Source: Bradyrhizobium tropiciagri
GTDB lineage: Bacteria; Pseudomonadota; Alphaproteobacteria; Rhizobiales; Xanthobacteraceae
Direction of reading: 5' to 3'
Assembly: GCF_018130545.1 (NCBI RefSeq)
Contig: NZ_JAFCKF010000001.1
Location: 124,001-188,000 of the forward strand
DNA length: 64,000 bases
Shown here: piece by piece, positions 46,252 to 55,448 of the stretch
Numbering within the stretch: position 1 is the stretch's first letter
How the letters are laid out: the number at the start of each line of letters is the position of its first letter
Notes under the pieces: model-generated
The model's database searches: none
Told to the model about the DNA's origin: nothing
What the model saw: only the letters and a program-made list of their open reading frames with translations
Program-made: the position numbers and the translations under genes

Positions 46252-47514
46252 ATGCGTCGAATCGTAGTGACGGGCCTGGGGACGGTGTCTCCGCTGGGCT
46301 GTGGCACCGAACTGGTCTGGTCGCGGCTGCTATCTGGGCAGTCGGGGCTTCGCGCCTTGCCGGAATGGGCGATGAGCCTTCCGGCGCACGTCGCAGGTCA
46401 GGTGCCTGACAAGGCCGGGGATGCCGAGGGCGGGTTCGATCCTGATCTGGCGGCGCCGCGCAAGGACCAGAAGAAGATGGACCGGTTCATCCTGTTCGCG
46501 CTGCTGGCCGCAGCGGAAGCCGTGACGCAGGCCGGCTGGATGCCGGCCGAGGCGCGGGCGCAAGAGCGCACCGCGACCGTGATCGCAACCGGGATCGGCG
46601 GGTTTCCCGCGATCGCCGACGCCGTGCGCACGGTGGAGAAGAGCGGGACACGCCGCCTGTCGCCATTCACCGTGCCCGCCTTCCTGGCCAATCTCGCGGC
46701 CGGGCACATCAGCATCCGCTACGGCTTCAAGGGTGCGATCGGCGCGCCGGTGACCGCTTGCGCCGCGAGCGTGCAGGCAATCGGCGATGCCGCGCGCCTG
46801 ATCAGGTCCGGCGAGGCCGAAATTGCGATCTGCGGCGGCGCGGAGGCCTGCATCGATCCGGTGAGCCTTGGCGGCTTTGCCGCGGCGCGGGCGCTTTCGA
46901 CGTCGTTCAACGATACGCCGACCCGCGCCTCGCGGCCGTTCGACCGCGACCGCGACGGGTTCGTGATGGGCGAGGGCGCCGGCGTGCTCGTCATCGAGGA
47001 GCTCGACCACGCGCTGCGGCGCGGCGCAAAGCCGATCGCCGAGCTCTCAGGCTACGGCACCACGGCGGACGCCTATCACATCACCGCAGGTCCCGAAGAC
47101 GGCGACGGCGCCCGCCGCGCGATGCAGGCGGCGCTCGAGCAGGCCGGCTTGCGGCCCGACCAGATCCAGCATCTCAACGCGCATTCGACATCGACACCGG
47201 TCGGCGACCTCAGCGAATTGGAGGCGATCAAGCGCGTGTTCGGGCGCGAGGGCGGGATTGCCGTCAGCGCGACGAAGTCGGCGACCGGACATCTGCTCGG
47301 TGCTGCCGGCGGCGTCGAGGCGATCTTCACGGTCCTGGCGCTGCGCGATCAGGTCGCGCCGCCCACGCTCAATCTGAAGAACGCCGATCCGGCGGCGCAG
47401 GGTATCGACCTCGTCGCTGATGTCGCGCGGCCCATGGCGATCGAACACGCGATCTCGAACGGCTTTGGATTTGGCGGCGTCAACGCCAGCCTGGTGTTTC
47501 GACGCTGGTCGTGA
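46252..47514 (+). CDS. Beta-ketoacyl-ACP synthase II-like (FabF)
   Basis: 420 residues. Catalytic triad Cys170 (VTACAASVQAI), His311 (LNAHSTSTPVGD) and His347 (KSATGHLLGAAGG) is complete. It elongates acyl-ACP by condensing malonyl-ACP. ACP, FabG and FabZ genes are not adjacent, so this is an extra, stand-alone copy perhaps for a special lipid or for a secondary metabolite. GGAGC precedes the ATG. Convergent with the TetR gene; a short GGCGGC/GCCGCC hairpin lies after the stop. Confidence 0.93.
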   Translation: MRRIVVTGLGTVSPLGCGTELVWSRLLSGQSGLRALPEWAMSLPAHVAGQVPDKAGDAEGGFDPDLAAPRKDQKKMDRFILFALLAAAEAVTQAGWMPAEARAQERTATVIATGIGGFPAIADAVRTVEKSGTRRLSPFTVPAFLANLAAGHISIRYGFKGAIGAPVTACAASVQAIGDAARLIRSGEAEIAICGGAEACIDPVSLGGFAAARALSTSFNDTPTRASRPFDRDRDGFVMGEGAGVLVIEELDHALRRGAKPIAELSGYGTTADAYHITAGPEDGDGARRAMQAALEQAGLRPDQIQHLNAHSTSTPVGDLSELEAIKRVFGREGGIAVSATKSATGHLLGAAGGVEAIFTVLALRDQVAPPTLNLKNADPAAQGIDLVADVARPMAIEHAISNGFGFGGVNASLVFRRWS

Positions 47515-47544
47515 GGCGGCCGGCTGAGCCGCCGGTCAATCGCC

Positions 47545-48150
47545 TCACGGCTTCACGACGCTCGCATCGATCAGGAGCTTCGCCACCGTGAGCGCCGACT
47601 GCGCCGGCCCGCCTTCCGACTGCTGGCCGGTGACGTAGATGCCTTCGATCAGCAGCAGCAGGGCGTCGCCGAGCACGGCGGGCTGGCGCGCGCCCATGCC
47701 AGATGCGAGCTCGCGCAGGCGCTTGCGGAATAGCCTCTTGTGCGCTTCTGCGACCTGCCGCGCGGGATTGTCGCGCGACGGATATTCCACGGTGGCGTTG
47801 GTGAGGCCGCAGCCGCGATAGCCCTCGGCCACGGCGTTGGTCGACAGCACGCGGATATAGGCGAGCACGTGCTCGCGCGGATCGCTGTATGATTTTCCGC
47901 CGGGCTTCTCGAACTTCTCCCAGAAGTTCGCTTCGTAGTCGCGCATATAGGCGGCGGCGAGATCGTCCTTGGAGGCGAAGCTGCGATAGAGGCTCGGCTT
48001 GGTGACGCCGGCCCGCTCCACCACCTCATCGACGCCGACGGCGCGGATGCCCTCGCGATAGAACAATTCGCTCGCGGAGGCGCGGATCCGGTCCGCCGCT
48101 TTGGCCGGGCGCTCCGCTGACGGTTCGACGGTTTTCTTCATGGCAGCCAT
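47545..48150 (-). CDS. TetR-family transcriptional regulator
   Basis: 201 residues. HTH near 20-65: RIRASASELFYREGIRAVGVDEVVERAGVTKPSLYRSFASKDDL. The C-terminal ligand domain ends RLLIDASVVKP-like. Start ATG 48150 with GGGAGG upstream; the frame stays open far into the MFS gene but that is a shadow. Divergent MFS gene 84 bases away, with two matching palindromic operators in between, indicates repression of the transporter and of itself. Confidence 0.9.
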   Translation of the reverse strand: MAAMKKTVEPSAERPAKAADRIRASASELFYREGIRAVGVDEVVERAGVTKPSLYRSFASKDDLAAAYMRDYEANFWEKFEKPGGKSYSDPREHVLAYIRVLSTNAVAEGYRGCGLTNATVEYPSRDNPARQVAEAHKRLFRKRLRELASGMGARQPAVLGDALLLLIEGIYVTGQQSEGGPAQSALTVAKLLIDASVVKP

Positions 48151-48173
48151 CCGGATCCTCCCGCGCGACGCTC

Positions 48174-48203
48174 TTGACAATGTTACTGACCGGTACGTAT
48201 ACA
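48174..48203 (+). promoter_or_regulatory. Promoter of the MFS gene
   Basis: TTGACA (48174-48179) and TATACA (48198-48203) with an 18-base spacer, close to the sigma-70 consensus. The expected start is near 48210, giving a leader of about 25 bases. TetR operator 1 covers the spacer and -10. Confidence 0.6.
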
Positions 48204-48232
48204 GGCCGCATCGCAATACGTACCGGTAAGTA
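48184..48232. promoter_or_regulatory. Two TetR operator palindromes
   Basis: Both sites read TAC-N2-ACCGGT-N2-GTA: 48184-48199 (TACTGACCGGTACGTA) and 48217-48232 (TACGTACCGGTAAGTA). They are 33 bases apart centre to centre. The second ends two bases before the MFS start codon. The sites are also inverted copies of each other. Assigned to the adjacent TetR protein. Confidence 0.75.
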
Positions 48233-48234
48233 AC

Positions 48235-49530
48235 ATGCTCGACACATCCCTTCAAGCCGCCGCCGTCCGGAAACGCCCGTTCGGCCAGAACTACGCCTTC
48301 GTCGTCGTCGCCGTGATCTTCCTCGCGCTGCTCGCGTCCGCCGGCCTGCGCGCGACGCCCGGCGTGCTGATGCTGCCACTGCAACAGGCATTCGGCTGGG
48401 ACGTCGGCGTGATCTCGTCGTCGGCCGCGGTCGGCATCTTCCTCTATGGCCTCGCCGGCCCGTTCGCCGCGGCGGTGATGCAGCGCTTCGGCATCCGCCG
48501 CACCGTGCTCGGCGCGCTGCTGCTGATGTCGGCCTCGACAGGCGCGAGCTATTTCATGACCGCGCCGTGGCAATTGTTCCTGACCTGGGGGCTGCTGTCG
48601 GGCATCGGCTCCGGTGCGGTCGCCAACGTGCTCGGCGCCACCATCGTCAATCGCTGGTTCACCACCAATCGCGGCCTCGTCATGGGGCTTTTGACTGCGT
48701 CGACCGCGACCGGCACGCTGATCTTCATGCCGGGCCTCGCGACGCTGGTGGCATGGGGCGGCTGGAAGCCGGTGGTGCTGACGGTGGCCGCATGCAGCGC
48801 GGCGCTGATCCCGCTGGTGTATTTTCTGGTGCCCGAGCGGCCCGCATCGGTCGGCCTGCGCTCGTTCGGCAGCCGGCACGACGATCAACCCGCGCCGCCG
48901 GCTGCGGGCAATCCGTTCGTCGCCGCACTCAGCAACCTCGCGCGCGCCGCCAGGACGCGGGCGTTCTGGTTCCTGTTCGCGACCTTCTTCATCTGCGGCT
49001 TCACCACCAACGGTCTGGTCGGCACCCATCTGATCGCGTTCTGCGGCGACCATGGCATCGTCGAGGTGCAGGCCGCGAGCCTGCTCGCCTTGATGGGATT
49101 CTTCGACCTGTTCGGCACCACGCTGTCGGGCTGGCTCACCGACCGCTTCGATCCGCGCAAGCTGTTGTTCCTGTATTACGGGCTGCGCGGCCTGTCGCTG
49201 ATCTACCTGCCCTATTCGGACTTCTCGCTGGTCAGCCTGTCGGTGTTCGCGGTGTTCTATGGTCTCGACTGGATCGCGACCGTGCCGCCGACCGTGCGGA
49301 TCGCCAACGAAGCGTTCGGCGACAAGAACGCGCCGCTGGTGTTCGGCTGGGTGGTCGCCGGCCATCAGCTCGGCGCCGCCTGCGCCGCGTTCTTCGCCGG
49401 CTTCATGCGCTCCGCCCAGGGCGATTACCTGCAGGCCTTCATGATCGCGGGCCTGACCGGCATCGTCGCCGCCGTGCTGTCGCTGATGATCACGCGGCGG
49501 CCGGCGCAACCGGTGCTCGCCGCGGCGTGA
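48235..49530 (+). CDS. MFS transporter controlled by TetR
   Basis: 431 residues, 12 transmembrane segments. N-terminal YAFVVVAVIFLALLASAGLRATPGVLMLPLQQAFGWDVG is like the oxalate/formate (OFA)-type or monocarboxylate MFS families; RKLLF in the middle loop. The start ATG has no clear ribosome site and lies against operator 2. Likely an exporter or importer for the effector of the TetR regulator. The next gene is convergent. Confidence 0.88.
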   Translation: MLDTSLQAAAVRKRPFGQNYAFVVVAVIFLALLASAGLRATPGVLMLPLQQAFGWDVGVISSSAAVGIFLYGLAGPFAAAVMQRFGIRRTVLGALLLMSASTGASYFMTAPWQLFLTWGLLSGIGSGAVANVLGATIVNRWFTTNRGLVMGLLTASTATGTLIFMPGLATLVAWGGWKPVVLTVAACSAALIPLVYFLVPERPASVGLRSFGSRHDDQPAPPAAGNPFVAALSNLARAARTRAFWFLFATFFICGFTTNGLVGTHLIAFCGDHGIVEVQAASLLALMGFFDLFGTTLSGWLTDRFDPRKLLFLYYGLRGLSLIYLPYSDFSLVSLSVFAVFYGLDWIATVPPTVRIANEAFGDKNAPLVFGWVVAGHQLGAACAAFFAGFMRSAQGDYLQAFMIAGLTGIVAAVLSLMITRRPAQPVLAAA

Positions 49531-49543
49531 GGCCCTCTCCGCG

Positions 49544-50773
49544 CTAAACCTTGTGCACGGCGTTGTCGCCGGTGGTGACCTTGATATCGGCATAGCGGCA
49601 GGCGCCGTGGCGGCGCTGAAACGGCGCCACGGCCAGCAGCCAGATTTTCGAGATCGCCTTTGCCGATCCGCCGATATGGGCGGCGTAGTCTGCGGCGATG
49701 TCGCGTTGCTGCGCCTGCCAGGTTCCGAGATCCGCCTTCCCGGAACGGACGATCATATGCGTCTCGATCGCTTTCCAGGCCGGCAGCGGGCAGCGGAAGA
49801 CCTTGCCTTCGGGCAGATGCTCGCTCCAGATGTAGGTCAGGTCCTGGCCGTCCTCGAACTTCACGCCGATCGACAGATAGTCGTGGGTCGCAGCCTGATC
49901 CTCCGCGACGACGGATGGCAGTTGATCGATCTTCCAGCGCCATGCGAGCTGCGGACGGGAGGCCAACGCAAGCGGCAGCGGCCGCTCGATGATGCTGACA
50001 TGGCCCGTGGTGTCGCAGACGATCTCGCCGTCGGCGCCCTGGCTGAAGACCTCCTGTCCACCGCCGAACCCGAGCAGGTTCGACCAGCCTGCCGGCAGCT
50101 TGCCGCCACGCTCGAGACGCGCAAGCTCGGACTTGAGCGCACCGCCGACGTCGCCATGCGCCAGCAGGCTCCTGATGCCCGCAGCCGCATCGCCGCGCCA
50201 CAGCAGAGCGATCCCGGTGATCCTGACGTCCGCCTTCCTGTAGATGTCTTCCGGTGTTGCCAGCACGCCGTCCTCATTGGCCCATTCCGCGGCCGAACGT
50301 GCGACCTCGATCCGTCCATCATGGGAGGCCGTCATGGTCCCGGTATCGAGCATCGGATTGTAGATCGGCCGCTGCCCGCGCGTGCGCGCGCTGAAGACGA
50401 GGCCGGGACCGAACCAGAGATCGTGTTCGCGCGACAGCCACATCCGGCCGCCCAGCAGGAACGTCATCTGTTGGCCCTGCGCCGCGTCGAGACCGAGATC
50501 GGTCCATGGCAGATCGGCGCCGTTGATCTCAAAGACCCTGAAGGCCAGGAGCTCCGGCGAATTCGCCTTGGCAATGATATCCTTGATCCCGCTCACGAGG
50601 TCGGCTGCGGCCGGTCCGCCCTGCTCTGCCGCTTGCGCCAGGTGCAACGCGGGCCCGGCAAACGGCAGCACCAGACCGAGCGCCGATGCACGCAACATCG
50701 CATCACGTCGGGAAATTTTCCCGCTGCGGCCAGCGGGCGACGACACGCCAAAACCAAGACAATCGAAGCACAT
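49544..50773 (-). CDS. DUF3047-family exported protein
   Basis: 409 residues. N-terminal SRRDAMLRASALGLVLPFAG is a Tat-like signal with twin Arg. The last ~190 residues (LAWRWKIDQLPSV..., SIGVKFEDGQDLTYIWSEHLP..., RDIAADYAAHIGG) match DUF3047. ATG 50773 with GGGAGG upstream is an excellent start; the frame continues antisense to the AraC gene. Function unknown. Divergent from the AraC regulator, 135 bases apart. Confidence 0.82.
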   Translation of the reverse strand: MCFDCLGFGVSSPAGRSGKISRRDAMLRASALGLVLPFAGPALHLAQAAEQGGPAAADLVSGIKDIIAKANSPELLAFRVFEINGADLPWTDLGLDAAQGQQMTFLLGGRMWLSREHDLWFGPGLVFSARTRGQRPIYNPMLDTGTMTASHDGRIEVARSAAEWANEDGVLATPEDIYRKADVRITGIALLWRGDAAAGIRSLLAHGDVGGALKSELARLERGGKLPAGWSNLLGFGGGQEVFSQGADGEIVCDTTGHVSIIERPLPLALASRPQLAWRWKIDQLPSVVAEDQAATHDYLSIGVKFEDGQDLTYIWSEHLPEGKVFRCPLPAWKAIETHMIVRSGKADLGTWQAQQRDIAADYAAHIGGSAKAISKIWLLAVAPFQRRHGACRYADIKVTTGDNAVHKV

Positions 50774-50908
50774 GCATTCCTCCCTGGTCCCGCTCGACGC
50801 CGGCGTTCGGCCGTGTTCATCGCGCGAGTTTCGAATGCTATGCTTTCGCCGCGAATTCAGCCTGCCATGACGCGCCGATGTGGCAGCCGATTTGGCGCGT
50901 GAGGGCAG

Positions 50909-51952
50909 ATGCACCAGACTGGTTACACACGCGCGAGCACGCTTGGTCCGATCGCAGCGGTCGTGACGGCCGCCGGCGGATCGATCGAGCGGGTGTTTCG
51001 CCGCGCCGAACTTCCGCTCGGTTTGCTCGACGCGCCTGATGCGCTGTTGCCGCTGCGCGATCATTTCCGGCTGTTGATGGTGACCTCGCGCGAATTGCAC
51101 GACGAGGTCTTTGCAGTCCGGCTCGGCCGCCAGACGTCGATGGCGGGGCTTGGAATTTTCGGCCGATGGGTGGCGCAGGCCCCGACCTTGCTCGAGGCGA
51201 TCCACCGCGCCGGCACGAGCCTGCCGCACATGCTGCAGAACGCCACCCAGCTGGTGGTCCGCCGCCACGGCAGCGAAATTCACTGGTCGTATGAATTGAG
51301 CGACCCTGCGCGCGACGGACGTCTGCAGAACGAGATGCTCGCGATCTGGTACATGATCGCGGTCGTCAGGCATTTTGCCGGTGCCTGCTGGCTGCCGAGC
51401 CGGATCATCTTCGCCGACCTGCCGGACCGGCTGCGCTCTCCGATCGGCGCGTTGACGCATACCGACACGGCCAGCGGCGACGCCGCCAGCGCGATCGTGT
51501 TCGATCGGCGGCTGCTGACGGCGGTCAATCCAGATCTCGGCGCGGGCGATGGGCTGAACGCGAGCGAACTCGGACGCATCTTCGACCTGCCGGATCCGGA
51601 AGACCTGCCGGGCCGTCTCTCCGTGCTGATCGAATTGGAACTGCTCGGCCGGCGCCCGACCCTTTCGCGCATCGGAAGCCGGTCGGGACTGACACCACGA
51701 ACGCTGCAGCGCCGGCTCGGCGAAGCCGGACTGAGCTATCGCGACCTGTTGCGAAACGCGCTGCAGCGACGCGCGGTGAAGTTGCTGTGCGAGAACGACC
51801 GGTCGATCGGCGAGATCGCGTCAATGCTCGGCTATGACGACCCCGCCCATTTCAGCCGCGCCTTCGAGCGCTGGAGCGGCGCTGCGCCCACCCGCTGGCG
51901 GCGTCTGCTTGAATCGGGAGTGCGGCCGGAAGCGAAGGGGTTGCGAGGATGA
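50909..51952 (+). CDS. AraC-family transcriptional regulator (OruR-like)
   Basis: 347 residues. N-terminal arabinose-binding-like region of the PF12625 type (about 15-210) and two HTHs at the C-terminus: LSRIGSRSGLTPRTLQRRLGEAGLSY and IGEIASMLGYDDPAHFSRAFERWSGAAPTRWR. Probably regulates the divergent DUF3047 gene. A tRNA gene follows on the opposite strand. Confidence 0.9.
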   Translation: MHQTGYTRASTLGPIAAVVTAAGGSIERVFRRAELPLGLLDAPDALLPLRDHFRLLMVTSRELHDEVFAVRLGRQTSMAGLGIFGRWVAQAPTLLEAIHRAGTSLPHMLQNATQLVVRRHGSEIHWSYELSDPARDGRLQNEMLAIWYMIAVVRHFAGACWLPSRIIFADLPDRLRSPIGALTHTDTASGDAASAIVFDRRLLTAVNPDLGAGDGLNASELGRIFDLPDPEDLPGRLSVLIELELLGRRPTLSRIGSRSGLTPRTLQRRLGEAGLSYRDLLRNALQRRAVKLLCENDRSIGEIASMLGYDDPAHFSRAFERWSGAAPTRWRRLLESGVRPEAKGLRG

Positions 51953-52025
51953 GGCGACTTGGTCGGCGGGCTCGCATTACCCGTTCCGCGATCAGCAGCC
52001 GAAAAGTTCGCAAATTGATGCGGAA

Positions 52026-52100
52026 TGGCGCTCCCTAGGGGAATCGAACCCCTGTTTCAGCCTTGAGAGGGCCGCGTCCTAACCGCTAGACGAAGGGAGC
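52026..52100 (-). tRNA. tRNA-Glu (anticodon CTC)
   Basis: The reverse strand reads GCTCCCTTCGTCTAGCGGTT... and ends AGGGAGCGCCA, forming a 7-base acceptor stem. The anticodon loop CTCTCAA gives CTC (52065-52067), and the T arm contains GGTTCGATTCC. The 3' CCA is encoded. All arms of the cloverleaf are found. Confidence 0.95.
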
Positions 52101-52131
52101 GTTGAGAGGCAAGGCAATAGCCTCGAAATCG

Positions 52132-52166
52132 CCCCGCCGCAAGATGGCTTGTGCATTGCGGCGGGG
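52132..52166 (+). terminator. Strong hairpin next to tRNA-Glu
   Basis: CCCCGCCGCAA and TTGCGGCGGGG form a perfect 11-base stem around a 13-base loop, followed by ATTTTGT on the plus strand. It could end readthrough from the AraC gene or lie in the tRNA leader; the direction is uncertain. Confidence 0.45.
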
Positions 52167-52304
52167 ATTTTGTCATCCATGCTTACCATGCCGTGCCTGC
52201 GGTTTCGGCACGACAGCAGCCCGGAAACGCCCCGTGCGCGTGCCCCGAGGGGTCGCACGTGTCGGATCCGCGCGGAGCAGCGATGCGGCCCGCGCCGATT
52301 GCAT

Positions 52305-52330
52305 GATGACCACCCTTGATGACCACCCTT
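52305..52330. repeat. Tandem direct repeat of 13 bases
   Basis: GATGACCACCCTT occurs twice without a spacer. It could be a slippage product or a regulator site; no further copies are seen nearby. Confidence 0.5.
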
Positions 52331-52628
52331 GGATGTCATCTCCGCATCGTACACGGCCCTGCTTTCGCCAAATGGAAATGCAAAACACCTGGCTGTGAAG
52401 TCACCCGTCGCCTGCCTCTGCTAACATCGCAGCCCTTCACCATGCTGCGCCCGCACGGCGCCGGACAAGCAAGAGGAGTGCTTGGAACAAAGCGCAGGCC
52501 CGCAGGCACGACCATTTGGCTCACCAACATCTTGGCAACAACAAACATCAGCGGACGCTGGCGATGGAAGACGTTCCGCGCCCCGCGCCGCAACCGGTCA
52601 ATAGCTTAAAAAAGAGCGAGGACAGACC

Positions 52629-53081
52629 ATGATCAAACTAAAAATCAACGGCCAGGAACAGAATTGGGACGGCGACCCGAACCTTTCGCTGCTGTGGTAT
52701 CTCCGTGACGAAGCCGGCCTCACCGGCACCAAGTTCGGCTGCGGCCAGGCGCTGTGCGGCGCCTGCACCGTGATCGTCGACAAGGAGGCGGTGCGCGCCT
52801 GCATCACCGCAGTGTCCGACGTCGTCGGCCGCGAGGTCACCACCATCGAGGGCCTGCACCCGTCCGGCGACCATCCGGTGCAGAAGGCGTGGCGCCAGGT
52901 CAATGTGCCGCAATGCGGCTACTGCCAGGCCGGCCAGATCATGCAGGCCGCGGCGCTCTTGGACCAGAACCCGAAGCCGAGCCACGACCAGATCCGCGAA
53001 GCCATGTCGGGCAATATCTGCCGCTGCGGCTGCTATCAGCGGATCGAGAATGCCGTGCATCTCGCATCGACGGGGGTGTGA
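52629..53081 (+). CDS. iorA: Isoquinoline 1-oxidoreductase-like alpha subunit, [2Fe-2S] protein
   Basis: 150 residues. Plant-type cluster ligands Cys38, Cys43, Cys46 and Cys58 (CGQALCGAC). The second helical cluster domain has QCGYCQAGQ and ICRCGCY. This is the small electron-transfer subunit of a xanthine-oxidase-family enzyme. GAGGACAG precedes the ATG. The large subunit starts one base after its stop. Confidence 0.92.
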   Translation: MIKLKINGQEQNWDGDPNLSLLWYLRDEAGLTGTKFGCGQALCGACTVIVDKEAVRACITAVSDVVGREVTTIEGLHPSGDHPVQKAWRQVNVPQCGYCQAGQIMQAAALLDQNPKPSHDQIREAMSGNICRCGCYQRIENAVHLASTGV

Positions 53082-53082
53082 C

Positions 53083-55398
53083 ATGAATATCCGCACCAAT
53101 CCCGGAAAGCTTCGCGGCTTCGAGAAGCAAGTGAAGGTCGAGAACCTTTCGCGCCGCAGCATCCTCAAAGGGCTCGGCATCGCCGGCTCTTTCGTGCTCG
53201 CTGCGCCGGTGATGACGCGCCAGGCGTTCGCCTATGAAACCGGTGCCGGCAAGATGCCGCACGGCGTCGTGGTCGACCCGCGCGTGTTCGTCGCGATCGC
53301 GCCCGACGGCACCGTCACCATCCTGGCGCACCGCTCCGAGATGGGAACCGGCGTCCGCACCAGCCTGCCCCTGATCGTCGCCGAGGAGATGGAGGCCGAC
53401 TGGTCGCGCGTCCATGTCCAGCAGGCGCATGGCGACGAAGTCAAGTTCGGCAACCAGGACACCGACGGCTCGCGCAGCACGCGGCACTATCTGATCCCGA
53501 TGCGCCAGATCGGCGCCTCGGCGCGCGGAATGCTGGAAGCCGCCGCCGCCAAGAAATGGGGCGTGCCGGTCACCGAGGTGAAGGCGCAGAACCACGAGGT
53601 CGTTCACAGCGCGAGCGGGCGCAAGATCGGCTTCGGCGATCTCGCGGCCGACGCCGCCAAGGAGCCGGTGCCCGATATCGCCGGTCTCAAGCTGAAGGAT
53701 CCGAAAGACTTCCGCTATCTCGGCAAGGGCAAGGTCTCGATCGTCGATCTGCACGACATCACCACCGGCAAGGCGCATTACGGCGCCGACACCCGCTTGC
53801 CCGGCATGAAATACGCGGTCATTGCCCGCCCGCCGGTCACCGGCGGCAAGGTCAAGTCTTTCGATGACGGCGAGGCGATGAAGGTGCCTGGAGTCGAGAA
53901 GGTGATGGAGGTCAAGGGCTGGCCCTGGCCGTCCAAGTTCCAGCCGCTCGGCGGCGTGGCCGTGATCGCACGCAACACGGGCGCCGCGATCAAGGGCCGC
54001 GACGCGCTGAAGATCGTCTGGGACGACGGCGCCAACGCCAAATACGACTCTGTCACCTATCGTGCGTCGCTCGAAGAGGCCGCGCGCAAGCCCGGCCTCG
54101 TGGTGCGCAAGGAAGGCGATGTCGACGCGGCCCTGAAGAGCGCCGACAAGGTGATCACAGGCGAATATTACCTGCCGCATCTCGCCCATGTCAGCATGGA
54201 GCCGCCGGTCGCGGTTGCCAATGTGACGGGCGACAAGGCCGAGATCTGGGCGCCGGTGCAGAGCCCCGGCGGCACCCGCGAGGATGTCGCCAAGACGCTC
54301 GGGATTCCCGAGGACAATGTCACCGTCAACGTGACGCTGCTCGGCGGCGGCTTCGGCCGCAAGTCGAAATGCGACTTCGCGCTGGAGGCGGCGTTGCTCT
54401 CCAAGGAACTCGGCGTGCCGGTCAAGGTGCAGTGGACCCGTGAGGACGACGTGCACCACGACTTCCTGCACACGGTCTCGGTGGAGCGGATCGAGGCCGG
54501 CCTCGACAAGAGCGGCAAGGTGATTGCGTGGCGGCACCGCAGCGTGGCGCCGACCATCGCCTCGACCTTCGCCGCCGGCGCCAACCACGAAGCGCCGTTC
54601 GAGCTCGGCATGGGCCTGATCGACAACCCGTTCGAGATCGCCAACCTGCAATGCGAGAATCCGGAAGCGGCCGCCTTCACGCGGATCGGCTGGTTCCGCT
54701 CGGTCTCCAACATCCCGCGCGCCTTCGCGGTGCAATCCATGGTCGGGGAAATCGCGCATGCGACCAACCGCGACCAGAAGGAGATGCTGCTGGAGCTGAT
54801 CGGAAGTCCGCGGATCGTCAACCTGTCTTCGGTGAAGGATCCCTGGAACTACGGCGAGCCCTATGAGAGCTACCCGATCGACACCGCGCGCTTGCGCAAG
54901 GTGGTCGAGCTGGTCGCCGAGAAGGGCGAGTGGGGCCGTACCGTGCCGAAAGGCCATGGCCTCGGCATCGCGGTACACCGCTCGTTCGTCAGCTACATCG
55001 CGACCATCGTCGAGGTGGCGATCGACGACAAGGGCAAGCTCACGGTGCCGCGGGTCGATACCGCGATCGATTGCGGCACCTACGTCAATCCGGAGCGCAT
55101 CCACTCGCAGATCGAGGGCGCTGCGATCATGGGGCTGAGCCTCGCCAAATATGGCGAGATCAGCTTCAAGGACGGCAAGGTGCAGCAGAGCAATTTCGAC
55201 GACTTCCCGGTGATCCGGATCGACGAGTCGCCTGCGATCACCAATGTCTACATCGTGCCGCCCGCAGCCGACACGCCACCCAGCGGCGTCGGCGAACCCG
55301 GCGTGCCGCCGTTCGCGCCGGCCCTGATCAACGCGATCTTCGCCGCCACCGGCAAGCGCATCCGCGCGCTGCCGATCGGCAAGCAACTGGAGACCTGA
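53083..55398 (+). CDS. iorB: Isoquinoline 1-oxidoreductase-like beta subunit, molybdopterin-binding
   Basis: 771 residues. Tat signal [22 protein letters not shown] at 23-45 shows export to the periplasm with the alpha subunit. Moco-domain features are [57 protein letters not shown] and [19 protein letters not shown] near the end. The last stretch carries the active-site Glu. Such enzymes hydroxylate N-heterocycles or oxidise aldehydes. No cytochrome c subunit gene is next to it. A longer frame from 52903 is a shadow. Confidence 0.93.
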   Translation: MNIRTNPGKLRGFEKQVKVENLSRRSILKGLGIAGSFVLAAPVMTRQAFAYETGAGKMPHGVVVDPRVFVAIAPDGTVTILAHRSEMGTGVRTSLPLIVAEEMEADWSRVHVQQAHGDEVKFGNQDTDGSRSTRHYLIPMRQIGASARGMLEAAAAKKWGVPVTEVKAQNHEVVHSASGRKIGFGDLAADAAKEPVPDIAGLKLKDPKDFRYLGKGKVSIVDLHDITTGKAHYGADTRLPGMKYAVIARPPVTGGKVKSFDDGEAMKVPGVEKVMEVKGWPWPSKFQPLGGVAVIARNTGAAIKGRDALKIVWDDGANAKYDSVTYRASLEEAARKPGLVVRKEGDVDAALKSADKVITGEYYLPHLAHVSMEPPVAVANVTGDKAEIWAPVQSPGGTREDVAKTLGIPEDNVTVNVTLLGGGFGRKSKCDFALEAALLSKELGVPVKVQWTREDDVHHDFLHTVSVERIEAGLDKSGKVIAWRHRSVAPTIASTFAAGANHEAPFELGMGLIDNPFEIANLQCENPEAAAFTRIGWFRSVSNIPRAFAVQSMVGEIAHATNRDQKEMLLELIGSPRIVNLSSVKDPWNYGEPYESYPIDTARLRKVVELVAEKGEWGRTVPKGHGLGIAVHRSFVSYIATIVEVAIDDKGKLTVPRVDTAIDCGTYVNPERIHSQIEGAAIMGLSLAKYGEISFKDGKVQQSNFDDFPVIRIDESPAITNVYIVPPAADTPPSGVGEPGVPPFAPALINAIFAATGKRIRALPIGKQLET

Positions 55399-55448
55399 GG
55401 AACGTTAGGCGAGACGGGTCGTTCTCATCGAAACTCCGGAGGAGATCG

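Larger units (their letters stand above)
52101..52628. other. Intergenic region between tRNA-Glu and iorA
   Basis: 528 bases with no supported gene. It contains a perfect 11-base hairpin (52132-52166), a 13-base direct repeat (52305-52330) and the presumed promoter of iorA. Its 3' half is less GC-rich. No integrase or att-like repeat of the tRNA end was found. Confidence 0.45.

Noticed and set aside
47515-47533. GGCGGC/GCCGCC hairpin as the fabF terminator
   Set aside because: Only a 6-base stem with no U-tract; too weak to list as a separate site.
48151-49593. N-terminal extension of the TetR frame
   Set aside because: It runs antisense through the MFS gene and the operator region; the TetR domain begins just after the good ribosome site at 48150.
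50774-51460. N-terminal extension of the DUF3047 frame
   Set aside because: It is antisense to the AraC gene; a near-perfect ribosome site and Tat-like signal sit at 50773.
52939-55386. 815-codon minus-strand frame
   Set aside because: It is the antisense of iorB and has the Arg/His/Asp composition typical of high-GC shadow frames; no domain or ribosome site.
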